A stretch of DNA of 64,000 nucleotides, taken from the NCBI RefSeq assembly GCF_042651565.1, contig NZ_JBHSDF010000003.1; one strand, 5' to 3'. The translations under genes were made by a program, and so were the position numbers. This DNA is from Salinispirillum marinum. Lineage in GTDB: Bacteria; Pseudomonadota; Gammaproteobacteria; Pseudomonadales; Natronospirillaceae. The notes under the pieces are model-generated. The model searched no databases. It was not told where the DNA came from and saw nothing but the letters and a program-made list of their open reading frames with translations. Positions 34,912 to 43,657 of this stretch are shown one piece after another (position 1 is the stretch's first letter; each line of letters starts with the position of its first letter).

Positions 34912-35763
34912 TTAGCCCTTGGTCGCGCCAAGCGTTAGGCCCGCAATAAAGTGCTTCTGCATCAGGAAAAACAACGCAACCGGCGGAATCGCAGCCACAA
35001 TACTACCCGCTGAAATCAACTGCCATGAAGCCAACCACTGCCCTTTCAACGCACTGATACCCGCGGTTACCGGACGCACCTCATCGCTTTGCATCAGCAC
35101 CAAGGCCCAAAAATAGTCGTTCCAAACGAAGGTAAAGACCAGCACCACCAAGGCCGCAATGGCCGGACGTACCAAGGGCAACACAATGGTAAAGAAGATG
35201 CGGAATTCACTCGCGCCTTCCAAGCGTGCGGATTCGATCAGTTCTTCAGGTACATCGACCATAAAATTCCGCATAAACAGCGTACAGAAACCGGTTTGAA
35301 AGGCGATATGGAAGATCACCAAACCCTGAATGCTGTCGTACATGCCCAGGTCCAAGGTCAAATCCCGCACCGGAATCATCAAAATCTGAAACGGCACGAA
35401 GTTCCCGCCAATAAACAACGCCAGCAACAGAATGTTGCCACGGAAATGGTATTTGGCTAGGGCATAGCCCGCCAACGTCGACAACGCCACGGCACCAAAG
35501 GACGCTGGCAAGGTAATGAGCAACGAATTGCGCATATAAGTAGCCATATTCGTGCGTCGGAATACTTCGGTATAGTTCTCGATCAACATGATTTCACTGG
35601 GCATGCCCCAGTAGTTGCCCATGTTGATGTCGCCAATGGATCGCATGGAGGTCAGAAAAACGGCCGCCAAGGGTAATAACCATAGGAGCAACGCTATCAC
35701 CAAGGCCGTTTTGTACGTCACCTGCATCAGCGGTGACGACTGTCGAATGTCGGTTGGGTACAT
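34912..35763 (-). CDS. Sugar ABC permease (MalG-like)
   Basis: 283 residues with six membrane helices and the EAA loop EELIESARLEGASEFRIFFTIVLPLVRP near residue 180-205, then WNDYFWALVL, typical of the MalG half of CUT1 importers. The ATG at 35763 is chosen because GGAG lies nine bases upstream and it starts two bases after the stop of the partner permease gene. It pairs with the MalF-like protein. No ATPase gene is in the operon. Confidence 0.92.
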   Translation of the reverse strand: MYPTDIRQSSPLMQVTYKTALVIALLLWLLPLAAVFLTSMRSIGDINMGNYWGMPSEIMLIENYTEVFRRTNMATYMRNSLLITLPASFGAVALSTLAGYALAKYHFRGNILLLALFIGGNFVPFQILMIPVRDLTLDLGMYDSIQGLVIFHIAFQTGFCTLFMRNFMVDVPEELIESARLEGASEFRIFFTIVLPLVRPAIAALVVLVFTFVWNDYFWALVLMQSDEVRPVTAGISALKGQWLASWQLISAGSIVAAIPPVALFFLMQKHFIAGLTLGATKG

Positions 35764-35765
35764 GG

Positions 35766-36635
35766 TTATTTCTCCGTCCGCAGCATGCGCCATAAAAAGA
35801 AGCTGATGTAAAACAGCATGATTAAGAACAACACGGTGGCGATGGCGGCACCGTAACCGACCCGATAATTACCGATGGACTGTTCATACATATAGAACGC
35901 CAACACATTCGAGCTGCCATAAGGGCCGCCGGAGGTCATGGTGGCAACCAGATCGAAGCTGCGCAGCGCGCCGATCACGGTGACCACCACGGCAATAAAG
36001 GTCGCCGGGCGCAATTGTGGCAGCACCACGTACCACAGCATTTTCCAGCCTTTGGCACCTTCCATCCGCGCAGCTTCCAGTTGGTCCGGGCTGAGGTTAT
36101 TTAAACCGGTGAGATACAAGATCATGCAGTAGGCAACCTGCGGCCACAGGCCTGCCGCGATGATGCCGTACGTCACGTATTTGTCGTTGGCCAAAATCGC
36201 CAAAGGCTCTTGCCCGAAGGCCTTGAGTACCACATTCATCAAGCCAAAGCTGGGGTCGTAAAACCAGGCGAACACCAAGCCCACCACCACCTGCGAAATA
36301 ACAAAGGGGAAGAAGAACAGCGACTTAACCAAGCGAATACCAAACACCTGCTGGTTCAAAAACAACGCAATTCCCAGCCCGAATACGGGTGCCAGCATAA
36401 ACAGCACCAGCCAGATCACGTTGTTTTTCAGTGAAGTCCAAAAGCGGTCGTCGTACCACAGCTCGCGGTAGTTCTCAAAACCGATGAAATACTTCGGACT
36501 CAAGCCATCCCAGTCGTAAAAACTCAACCAGATGCTCTGCCCAATGGGGTAAATCACGTACACCGCGAACAGCAGTAACGCCGGTGCCAAAAAAAGCACG
36601 GGTACCCACAGTGATTGTTGTCGATGTGCTGACAT
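35766..36635 (-). CDS. Sugar ABC permease (MalF/UgpA-like)
   Basis: 289 residues with six membrane helices. N-terminal WVPVLFLAPALLLFAVYVIYPIGQSIWLSFYDWDG and the EAA loop LEAARMEGAKGWKMLWYVVLPQLRP mark the CUT1 permease family (MalF-like without the large periplasmic insertion). It forms the channel with the MalG-like protein. It lies 23 bases after galK in the operon. Confidence 0.92.
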   Translation of the reverse strand: MSAHRQQSLWVPVLFLAPALLLFAVYVIYPIGQSIWLSFYDWDGLSPKYFIGFENYRELWYDDRFWTSLKNNVIWLVLFMLAPVFGLGIALFLNQQVFGIRLVKSLFFFPFVISQVVVGLVFAWFYDPSFGLMNVVLKAFGQEPLAILANDKYVTYGIIAAGLWPQVAYCMILYLTGLNNLSPDQLEAARMEGAKGWKMLWYVVLPQLRPATFIAVVVTVIGALRSFDLVATMTSGGPYGSSNVLAFYMYEQSIGNYRVGYGAAIATVLFLIMLFYISFFLWRMLRTEK

Positions 36636-36658
36636 GGTCAGTCCTCTTGTCGTTATTG

Positions 36659-37864
36659 TTATGAATGCGCAAGCGCTGCCGTGACCGTTAGGGGTGGCTG
36701 CACGAAAGCACCGTCACTCGGCAATGCGGGAATAATCGTCGGCGTACAGCCGGTCAGCGTTTGGTATTGCTGCTCCACCGCGCGCGCCAAGGTAGGCAGC
36801 ACCGATTGGCGGCCCAAGGCCACCACACACCCCCCGAAACCACCGCCCGTCATCCGGACGCCGGCTTGTCCGTGCGCGGCGTCCTGCATGATGCTGACCA
36901 ATTGATCAATCGCGGGTGTGGTGATGTCGAAATCGGTGCGCATAGAGGCATGCGATTCCCCCATCACCCGCTGAATCACCGCCAGCTCTCCTTGTTTCAT
37001 GGCGTCCGCCGCGACCAGCGTGCGCGCATTTTCGGTTAGCACGTGGCGCGCCCGGCGAAAGGCTGTGGCGTCCAATTGCGCTTCCGCCGCCAGCAAGTCC
37101 GGCAACGCGACATCGCGCAAGCTGTACGCAGCAAAATGTTTGGCCACGGCTTCGCACTCTTGCCGCCGCTGATTGTAAGCACTTTCCACCAACCCCCGGC
37201 GCACGCCGCTGTGCACAATCAAAATGCCCCAGTCGTCCGGCATCCTGACCGGCGTGGTGTGCAAATTGGCACAGTCGATCAGCAGCGCGCTGTTCTTTTG
37301 TCCCAGTGCTGACACCAACTGATCCATGATGCCACAAGCGATACCCACGAATTCGTTCTCCGCCGCCTGGCCAACTCGGGCGGCGTCGGCGGGGTCGATC
37401 TGCTCGCCACTGAGTGCCAGCAAGGCCCGGATCAGCGCAATTTCAAAACTGGCTGAACTGCTCAAGCCTGCGCCAGATGGCACATTGCCGGTCACCAACA
37501 GTTCCCCGCCGGTCAAGTTGAAATTACGGCGCCGCAGTTGTTGCACAACACCGCGCACGTAGTCGGCCCACGGCGCAGCGGTATCGCGCACCGGCTCTGC
37601 GTCCAAATCAACCGTCACCCGTTGGGCGCTGAAATCCTGGGCGACCACCGTCAATTGGCGGCTTGCCACACCCGAACCAGTGCTCCCCGAGCAAGCAATC
37701 CAAGTCCCGTAATTTATGGCTGCAGGCAGCACAAAGCCTAGGTTGTAGTCGGTGTGTTCGCCAATCACATTCACCCGCCCCGGCGCTTGCACCAGAATTT
37801 CTGGCACATGACCAAAAGCAGCCTGAAAGTGCGCCTGCACATCTGCCTGAGTTAATGCGTTCAT
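36659..37864 (-). CDS. galK: Galactokinase
   Basis: 401 residues of the GHMP kinase family. The galactokinase signature GRVNVIGEHTDYN (about 29-41), ATP-binding VPSGAGLSSSAS and the C-terminal GHMP motif RMTGGGFGGCVVAL are intact. It makes galactose-1-phosphate (first Leloir step). Its ATG overlaps the galT stop by four bases (ATGA), so the two are translationally coupled. Confidence 0.95.
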   Translation of the reverse strand: MNALTQADVQAHFQAAFGHVPEILVQAPGRVNVIGEHTDYNLGFVLPAAINYGTWIACSGSTGSGVASRQLTVVAQDFSAQRVTVDLDAEPVRDTAAPWADYVRGVVQQLRRRNFNLTGGELLVTGNVPSGAGLSSSASFEIALIRALLALSGEQIDPADAARVGQAAENEFVGIACGIMDQLVSALGQKNSALLIDCANLHTTPVRMPDDWGILIVHSGVRRGLVESAYNQRRQECEAVAKHFAAYSLRDVALPDLLAAEAQLDATAFRRARHVLTENARTLVAADAMKQGELAVIQRVMGESHASMRTDFDITTPAIDQLVSIMQDAAHGQAGVRMTGGGFGGCVVALGRQSVLPTLARAVEQQYQTLTGCTPTIIPALPSDGAFVQPPLTVTAALAHS

Positions 37865-38928
37865 TTCGCTTGATCCTGTGTCTGGCGCAGCGTGAAGTGA
37901 GTTGTGGGTTGCATTCGCAACCGTTCCGCCGCTTGCTCTGGGGTAATGTCGCGTTGGGTTTCGGCCAACATTTCGTAACCCACCATGAATTTACGCACCG
38001 TGGCGCTACGCAATAAAGGTGGGAAGAAATGCGCATGCAGTTGCCAGTGTGAATTGTCTTGCCCGTTAAAGGGCGCGCCATGCCACCCCATGGAATAGGG
38101 AAACGAACAGTGAAACAGATTGTCGTACCGTGCAGTTAAGGCGCGCAGAATATCACCCAAGCTGCTTTGTTCGGCTTCGTGAATTTCGGTTAACCGGCTG
38201 CGCTTGGCCTTAGGGATGACCAAGGTTTCGAACGGCCAAGCCGCCCAATAAGGCACCACAACGAGCCAATGTTCATTTTGGTCAACAACCCGCTCGCCAA
38301 ACGCCATTTCTTTCTGCGTGTAGTCCCACAACAGGGGCATGCCATGGTTGAGGAAATACTCGCGCTGCCGGGCATCTTCGGCCTGGGCCAACGTGGGCAT
38401 ACCATGCTGGGCCCATATCTGCCCGTGCGGATGGGGGTTAGAGCACCCCATGGCCTGCCCCTTGTTTTCAAACACCTGCACCCAAGTGTAGGTTTCACCC
38501 AGTTCGGCGGTTTGCTCGATCCACAAACGCACTACGGCTTGCATTTCGGCATCACTGAGTAGGGGCAAGGTTTTACTGTGATCGGGTGAAAAGCAGATCA
38601 CGCGGCTGGTGCCGGATTCCGCCACCGTTTGAAACAAAGGATCAACACTTTCGGGCGCTTCCGGGGTGCTTTCCTGCAACGCCGGGAAGTCGTTGGTGAA
38701 TACAAAGGTGTCCGCGTAGTCCGGGTTTTTTTGGCCACCGGAACGTGCATTACCCGGGCATAAATAGCAGGATGGATCGTGCTGTGGGCGCACTTCCCAC
38801 GCATTGTCTTCTTGCATGCCCTGCCAGGGACGCTTGGTCCGATGCGGCGACACCAAAACCCAGTCACCGGTCAGTGCATTGCGCCGCCGATGTGCGTGTT
38901 CAGTGCGTTGAAATTCGGTAAAAGTCAT
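37861..38928 (-). CDS. galT: Galactose-1-phosphate uridylyltransferase
   Basis: 355 residues from the ATG at 38928; an in-frame GTG four codons upstream has no better ribosome site. E. coli-type GalT: RRRNALTGDWVLVSPHRTKRPW, zinc-site CYLCPGN, and the active-site HPH-Q motif in CSNPHPHGQIWAQHG whose second His is uridylylated. It exchanges UDP between glucose and galactose-1-phosphate. First gene of the galactoside operon, about 70 bases downstream of the predicted -35/operator. Confidence 0.95.
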   Translation of the reverse strand: MTFTEFQRTEHAHRRRNALTGDWVLVSPHRTKRPWQGMQEDNAWEVRPQHDPSCYLCPGNARSGGQKNPDYADTFVFTNDFPALQESTPEAPESVDPLFQTVAESGTSRVICFSPDHSKTLPLLSDAEMQAVVRLWIEQTAELGETYTWVQVFENKGQAMGCSNPHPHGQIWAQHGMPTLAQAEDARQREYFLNHGMPLLWDYTQKEMAFGERVVDQNEHWLVVVPYWAAWPFETLVIPKAKRSRLTEIHEAEQSSLGDILRALTARYDNLFHCSFPYSMGWHGAPFNGQDNSHWQLHAHFFPPLLRSATVRKFMVGYEMLAETQRDITPEQAAERLRMQPTTHFTLRQTQDQAK

Positions 38929-39004
38929 GCGTTGTCTCACTTATCGAGCCTGCGCTTTGCGGTTGTGCCGTTTCGCAGCGCTCTGATTTATTGTTGTTGA
39001 GCGG

Positions 39005-39036
39005 AGTATGAAAAAACTTGAAAACGTTTTCAAGTT
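39005..39036 (-). promoter_or_regulatory. Promoter and LacI-type operator of the galactoside operon
   Basis: A 22-bp perfect palindrome AACTTGAAAACGTTTTCAAGTT occupies 39015-39036 (here split as AACTTGAAAAC/GTTTTCAAGTT). On the minus strand TTGAAA (39033-39028) within it can serve as -35, with a 17-bp spacer and -10 CATACT (39010-39005). Binding of the GalR-like protein here would block RNA polymerase. The same palindrome core precedes galE. Confidence 0.7.
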
Positions 39037-39125
39037 ATTCCCGTAATTTTTTGTAATCTTAGTGCTCGGCCTGCTCGTTAAGGTAAGGTTAAAATCTGCG
39101 ATAGGCCCAGATTCTCTGCAGGCTC

Positions 39126-39141
39126 TGTGGCATAAATCACA
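39126..39141. promoter_or_regulatory. CRP-like site
   Basis: TGTGG-CATAAA-TCACA matches the CRP consensus TGTGA-N6-TCACA at nine of ten positions. It lies between the galactoside operon and the galR-like gene. It is about 135 bases from the predicted operon start, farther than usual. Confidence 0.45.
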
Positions 39142-39253
39142 GACTTCATGCGCCCAAAGCTGACCTACTACAAAAGAAAAAGTGCATGGCTGAATGTCAA
39201 AAGCCTGTTAAGATAACGTTTGCATAATAATTCCAAGTACAAGGGGGAATGCG

Positions 39254-40264
39254 GTGGCCAACATTAAGGACGTCGCACGCGCCGCAGGCGTATCGGTTTC
39301 AACGGTGTCACGCGTGGTAAACGATTCCGCGTCGGTCGCGCCGGAAAAGCGGGCCGTTGTAGAAGCGGCGATGAAACGACTGAACTATCGGCCCAACAGT
39401 TTGGCCCGCGCGTTGGTCAGTCGGCAGTCTAATTGCATTGGTTTGATGGTGGGTGAACTCGATTCACCGTTTTTCTCGCAACTGATGCGCGGTGTGGATG
39501 ATGTGGTGGTCGATGGTGGCCGCTATCTGATGATCACCTCCGGTTACCACGAAAAACAACGCGAAGAAAAAGCCTTAGACCTGTTGCAACAGCGCCAATG
39601 CGATGCGCTGATCGTCCATTCCAAAGCCTTGAGTGATGAACGTTTACAAGCCTTAGCCGCCAGTGGCACGCCTGTGGTGTTCATCAATCGACTGGTGCCG
39701 GGCTATGAAGACCGCAGCATTTATTTGGATAACCAGCAAGGGGCGTATCTCGCCACCCGTCATTTGCTCAGTAAAGGCCACCAGCGTATTGCGTTCATCG
39801 GCACCAGTTTGGTTGAAGTGTCTGATGGCGAGGAGCGCTTGCATGGATATCAACAAGCATTGGCAGAGTTTGACATTCCGTTCGATGGCGATTTGTGCGT
39901 GCGGGCGCAACCGACGGAAGATGGTGGCAGCGATGCCATGAGCCGATTACTGTCGACCCAACAACGGTTTTCGGCGGTGATGTGTTACAACGACCCGATG
40001 GCCGCTGGGGCCATGGGTTTTTTGCTGGATAGCGGTTTTGAAGTGCCACACGATGTGTCGGTGGTCGGGTTTGATGATGTGGTGATCACCCGTTATTTGC
40101 GCCCGAAATTGACGACGGTACATTACCCAATTGAAGCCATGGGGCGGACAGCCGCCAAACTGGCATTGCAGATGCTGAACAAGACACCCCGTATGAGCGA
40201 AAGTGAACTGCGCTTCGCCCCGCGTTTGGTGGTGCGGCAGTCAGTGAAGACGTTCCGCGAGTAG
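39254..40264 (+). CDS. GalR/LacI-family repressor
   Basis: 336 residues from a GTG start with AAGGGGGA six bases upstream. The LacI-type helix-turn-helix is IKDVARAAGVSVSTVSRVVNDS, followed by the hinge helix NYRPNSLARALVSRQ and a periplasmic-binding-like sensor domain (IAFIG, VMCYNDPMAAGAMGFL, VSVVGFDDV). It is divergent from the galactoside operon and is the likely reader of the TTGAAAACGTTTTCAA palindromes before that operon and galE. The inducer is likely galactose or a related sugar (inference). Confidence 0.9.
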   Translation: MANIKDVARAAGVSVSTVSRVVNDSASVAPEKRAVVEAAMKRLNYRPNSLARALVSRQSNCIGLMVGELDSPFFSQLMRGVDDVVVDGGRYLMITSGYHEKQREEKALDLLQQRQCDALIVHSKALSDERLQALAASGTPVVFINRLVPGYEDRSIYLDNQQGAYLATRHLLSKGHQRIAFIGTSLVEVSDGEERLHGYQQALAEFDIPFDGDLCVRAQPTEDGGSDAMSRLLSTQQRFSAVMCYNDPMAAGAMGFLLDSGFEVPHDVSVVGFDDVVITRYLRPKLTTVHYPIEAMGRTAAKLALQMLNKTPRMSESELRFAPRLVVRQSVKTFRE

Positions 40265-40290
40265 AAAGCGCTAAGCGTTAACCGTGGTTA

Positions 40291-40376
40291 TGCCATAGGG
40301 CTTTCGGGGTTTGCCTACGGCGCTTCACGGCAGGCCGGAAGGCGCGCCTTGAGGCAAACGCCCTACGCCCATGGCA
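40291..40376 (+). repeat. REP-like palindromic element, copy B
   Basis: TGCCATAGGG...GCCCATGGCA outer arms enclose the core CTTCACGGCAGGCCGGAAGG. It lies upstream of the RAYT gene and in inverted orientation to copy C, which lies downstream of it. Confidence 0.85.
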
Positions 40377-40505
40377 AAGCCCGTCGGCTGTCTAGCAAAT
40401 AGATTTTATTCAACGCCTGATTTTTCGACCCAACCTATCCCTTAGGGGAGTTACATTTTTGACCCGGCATGGTTACCCTTCTTGGGCCAACAAAGGAGTG
40501 CAAAA

Positions 40506-41003
40506 ATGACGATTTCCCAACCGACACGGATATCTCCCCAACCGAAAGACTTCGACTATTCAACCGCTGGCGCTTATTTCTTGACCCTCTGTACCCATCA
40601 GAAAACCTGCATTTTTGGCAACGTCATTGATGGAAAAATGTACAGCAACGCCTTGGGGAAAATTGTTCTAGAAGAATGGTCTGAACTCGAAGAAACCTAT
40701 TTCAAGCTGGATGCTTTTATACTTATGCCTAATCACGTTCATGGTGTTGTTTGGCTAAAGGGTCTGAGCCAAAAAACAAACCTGTTGTTTCAGCCTAAAC
40801 CCAACATAACGAAACTTATCAGTCGATTCAAAATGCGCAGCGCAAAACGGATTAATGAACTGCAAGGGCGGCAAGACCAACCCCTATGGCAGCGCGGATA
40901 TTGGGATAGAGTGGTAAGGGATGAAACAGAATTAACCCACATCCGAGAATATATTAAACATAATCCAAAGAAATGGGCGCTGGATCGGTTACGGCCACGA
41001 TAA
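40506..41003 (+). CDS. REP-associated tyrosine transposase (RAYT)
   Basis: 165 residues from the ATG at 40506 (AAGGAG eight bases upstream). Y1-transposase (HUH) family: the metal-binding HUH motif LMPNHVHGVVW, and the C-terminal catalytic tyrosine in HIREYIKHNPKKW, with YWDRVVRDE before it. RAYTs are thought to mobilise REP/BIME hairpins as single-stranded DNA. It is flanked by inverted copies of the REP element (copies B and C), the standard RAYT arrangement. Both catalytic motifs are intact and no frameshift is seen. It sits between the galR-like gene and galE. Confidence 0.9.
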   Translation: MTISQPTRISPQPKDFDYSTAGAYFLTLCTHQKTCIFGNVIDGKMYSNALGKIVLEEWSELEETYFKLDAFILMPNHVHGVVWLKGLSQKTNLLFQPKPNITKLISRFKMRSAKRINELQGRQDQPLWQRGYWDRVVRDETELTHIREYIKHNPKKWALDRLRPR

Positions 41004-41026
41004 TCCCTTCCGGCCTATAGATTAGG

Positions 41027-41044
41027 GGCGACTCATGAGTCGCC
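41027..41044. terminator. 18-bp palindrome after the RAYT gene
   Basis: GGCGACTCATGAGTCGCC is a perfect palindrome 23 bases after the RAYT stop codon. It could act as a terminator stem or as a transposase recognition hairpin. There is no T-run. Confidence 0.45.
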
Positions 41045-41080
41045 GCTAAGGACACATCAGCCATCGGTGATGACGGGCGC

Positions 41081-41160
41081 GCATGGGCGTAGGGGCTTGC
41101 TTTAAGGCGCGACTCCCGGCCTGCCGTGGAGCGCCGTAAGCAAATCCCGAAAGCCCAAGC
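41081..41160 (-). repeat. REP-like palindromic element, copy C
   Basis: Outer arms GCATGGGCG... with AAGCCCAAGC enclose the core GACTCCCGGCCTGCCGTGGA. Inverted relative to copy B. It lies between the RAYT gene and the 3' end of galE. Confidence 0.82.
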
Positions 41161-41171
41161 TGTAGATATTC

Positions 41172-42182
41172 TCAATAACCCTCCGGGTTAGCCGACTGCC
41201 AGGCCCAGGAGTCGCGCACCATGTCTTCTATGCCAAATTTCGCCTGCCAGCCCAGTACTTCGGCGGCTTTTGTCGCGTCAGCATAGCAAGCAGCGATATC
41301 ACCCGGCCGACGATCCACTACCTGATAAGGCACTACTGCCTTATTCACCCGCTCAAAGGCGTGGACAACATCCAACACACTGTAGCCCTTACCCGTGCCC
41401 AGATTGTAGGCTTCGCATGGCGCTTGGGCAGCTAAATGGCGCAATGCCGCTAGATGCCCGGCGGCCAAATCCATTACGTGAATGTAATCACGCACGCCCG
41501 TGCCATCGGGCGTGTTGTAGTCGTCCCCATAAACTGACAACTGTGGGCGTTTACCCACCGCTACCTGGGTCACAAAGGGCATCAAGTTGTTCGGTATACC
41601 GTTCGGGTTTTCACCGATTCGGCCGGAAGGATGCGCGCCGATAGGGTTAAAATAGCGCAATAACGCTATGCGCCACTCGGAATCGGCCACGGCGATGTCA
41701 CGCAAGATCTGTTCAATCACCAATTTGGTTTGGCCGTAGGGATTGGTGGTGCGCAATGCGGCGGTTTCTGGAATTGGCACTGCATCCGGGTCGCCATAGA
41801 CCGTTGCTGAACTGCTAAACACGATGTTCTTGCACGCGGCTTCTGCCATAACTTCGCACAAGCGCAAGGTGCCGACCACGTTATTGTCGTAATAGGCCAT
41901 CGGCATGCTGACGGATTCACCGACGGCTTTGAGTCCGGCAAAATGAATTACGCTCTCAATGGCATGTTCAGTAAACACGCGGCGCAACAGTGCTTGATCG
42001 CGGATATCACCTTCGACAAAGGTAATGCTTTTACCCGCCAGCGCCTCCACCCGACGCAAGGCCTCTAAGCTGGCGTTGGCCAGATTATCCAACACCAATA
42101 CGTCGTACCCGGCTTCGAGCAACAATAAACACGTATGGCTTCCTATATAGCCTGCACCACCCGTAACAAGAATTTTACCCAC
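41172..42182 (-). CDS. galE: UDP-glucose 4-epimerase
   Basis: 336 residues from a GTG at 42182, chosen because a near-perfect Shine-Dalgarno (AGGAGG) lies four bases upstream and the protein then begins VGKILVTGGAGYIGS, as in GalE proteins. An extended SDR: NAD motif GGAGYIG, SSSATVYG and active-site Y-x3-K in NPYGQTK. It interconverts UDP-glucose and UDP-galactose. The GalR-type operator core (42197-42212) lies directly upstream of the ribosome site, which places galE in the same regulon despite being separated from galTK. Confidence 0.95.
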   Translation of the reverse strand: MGKILVTGGAGYIGSHTCLLLLEAGYDVLVLDNLANASLEALRRVEALAGKSITFVEGDIRDQALLRRVFTEHAIESVIHFAGLKAVGESVSMPMAYYDNNVVGTLRLCEVMAEAACKNIVFSSSATVYGDPDAVPIPETAALRTTNPYGQTKLVIEQILRDIAVADSEWRIALLRYFNPIGAHPSGRIGENPNGIPNNLMPFVTQVAVGKRPQLSVYGDDYNTPDGTGVRDYIHVMDLAAGHLAALRHLAAQAPCEAYNLGTGKGYSVLDVVHAFERVNKAVVPYQVVDRRPGDIAACYADATKAAEVLGWQAKFGIEDMVRDSWAWQSANPEGY

Positions 42183-42196
42183 GCGACCTCCTGTGC

Positions 42197-42212
42197 TTGA
42201 AAACGTTTTCAA
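42197..42212. promoter_or_regulatory. LacI-type operator of galE
   Basis: TTGAAAACGTTTTCAA, a perfect 16-bp palindrome identical to the centre of the 39015 operator. It ends about five bases before the galE Shine-Dalgarno sequence. Confidence 0.72.
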
Positions 42213-42376
42213 CATGCTAACAAAGTGCTGCCCGTTCAACAAGCCGAACTCAAAAAGCCGAGGCAAAACGAGCCGCGTCAGTGTACAGAAGTTACTGACA
42301 CCGCGACACTATGCCGCACGCAATCCAAAACAGAATGAGTATACTGTTCACTCACCCTGAGTTCGGATGATGCTTG

Positions 42377-43657
42377 ATGCCGATTGCCAGTTTTTGGCAC
42401 ACCTCTTTACCCGCCGATGTATTGCTGCTGCGTGGCTTATTTGCGCTGCGTGTGGTGGCGGTCGTGGGTCAATCACTGGCTATTTTGGTGGCCAGTCAGG
42501 TGTTTCGTATTGACTTGCCGCAGGCCGCCCTTTGGCTTGGCGTTCTGACGCTGGTATTCTTCAACTTAGCCCTGTTTTGGTGGGTCTTTCATACCCCGCG
42601 GGTGAATGGCTGGCAATGGTTGAGTCACATCGGCGTCGACTTACTGGTGCTGACTTGGCAACTGTATTGGACCGGCGGTGCAACCAACCCCTTTGTATCA
42701 TTGTATTTGCTGCCGCTGGCTCTGGTGTCGCTTGCCCTGCCGGTGCGCGCGGTCATCAGTGTTGGGGCAGCGACGTCGGCGCTGTATTCCATGTTGGTGC
42801 TGTTCAATCAGCCGCTGTTGCTGAGCAACGAACTCATGGGCAGCGAAAGCCTGTCGTTCAGTATGCAGTTGCACGAGTTGGGTATGTTGATCAATTTCCT
42901 ACTCACCGTAGCCCTGCTCACGGCCTTTGGTAGTTGGATTTCGCACAATCTGCGCGTCCAGCGCGAGCTGCTCCATCAAGCGCAAGCCAAGGCCATGCGC
43001 AATCAGTCCATTTTGGGCTTGGCCGCGCAGTCCGCCCAAGCCGCACACGAACTAAATACCCCGTTGTCCACACTCAAAATGATTGCGGCCGAGCTGCGCG
43101 CGCGTCGTGACGAAATGCCCGTGGATATGCAAGAAGATCTGGAGACCCTTGACCAGCAACTCGACTTCTGCCGCGCCAGCGTCCAAAGAATGGTTAAGGG
43201 CGCACGAGCCGCCAGTGAACACAACACGCGTAAAGTGAGCAGTTTATTCCGTGAAACGCTGGCCCGGTTTCGTCTACTGCGCCCGGATATTGAACTGGAT
43301 ACCGAACTACCAGACCTCAACGGACTATTGGTACAGGATGCCTTGGCCTGGCAACACCTGTTGCTGACGCTGCTCGACAACGCCGCCGACGCCAGTTTGG
43401 CACACGCACACAAACACATCGCCTTACAGGTGGTGCGCAAAGAACAGCAATTGAATATCGCCGTCACAGACCATGGTCACGGCGAACCGGCGCCCACCCA
43501 ACTCCCCTTACACAGCAGCAAAGCACACGGTTTTGGCATTGGTCTGGCTTTAGCCGACCTGACCTTAGAAGCAACGGGTCGTCCGTTACGTATTGAGCCG
43601 GTTTCCGGCGGCCATGTAGCGCGCGTCGACATGCCCTGTTTTGGGGAGGGTTCATGA
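42377..43657 (+). CDS. regB: RegB/PrrB-like redox sensor histidine kinase
   Basis: 426 residues from the ATG at 42377. Six N-terminal membrane helices with the RegB heptad GGATNPF (100-106), the ubiquinone-responsive motif region of the family. The H-box is AHELNTPLSTLK (His224), typical of RegB, and a cysteine in DFCRASV (Cys265) aligns with the redox-active Cys265 of Rhodobacter RegB. HATPase motifs are LLDNAADAS, DHGHG and GFGIGLALA. It should sense quinone redox state. It overlaps regA by four bases and precedes cydAB. Confidence 0.88.
   Translation: MPIASFWHTSLPADVLLLRGLFALRVVAVVGQSLAILVASQVFRIDLPQAALWLGVLTLVFFNLALFWWVFHTPRVNGWQWLSHIGVDLLVLTWQLYWTGGATNPFVSLYLLPLALVSLALPVRAVISVGAATSALYSMLVLFNQPLLLSNELMGSESLSFSMQLHELGMLINFLLTVALLTAFGSWISHNLRVQRELLHQAQAKAMRNQSILGLAAQSAQAAHELNTPLSTLKMIAAELRARRDEMPVDMQEDLETLDQQLDFCRASVQRMVKGARAASEHNTRKVSSLFRETLARFRLLRPDIELDTELPDLNGLLVQDALAWQHLLLTLLDNAADASLAHAHKHIALQVVRKEQQLNIAVTDHGHGEPAPTQLPLHSSKAHGFGIGLALADLTLEATGRPLRIEPVSGGHVARVDMPCFGEGS

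Noticed and set aside
42213..42376. FNR site upstream of regB/cyd
   Set aside because: No TTGAT-N4-ATCAA-like sequence was found in this region.
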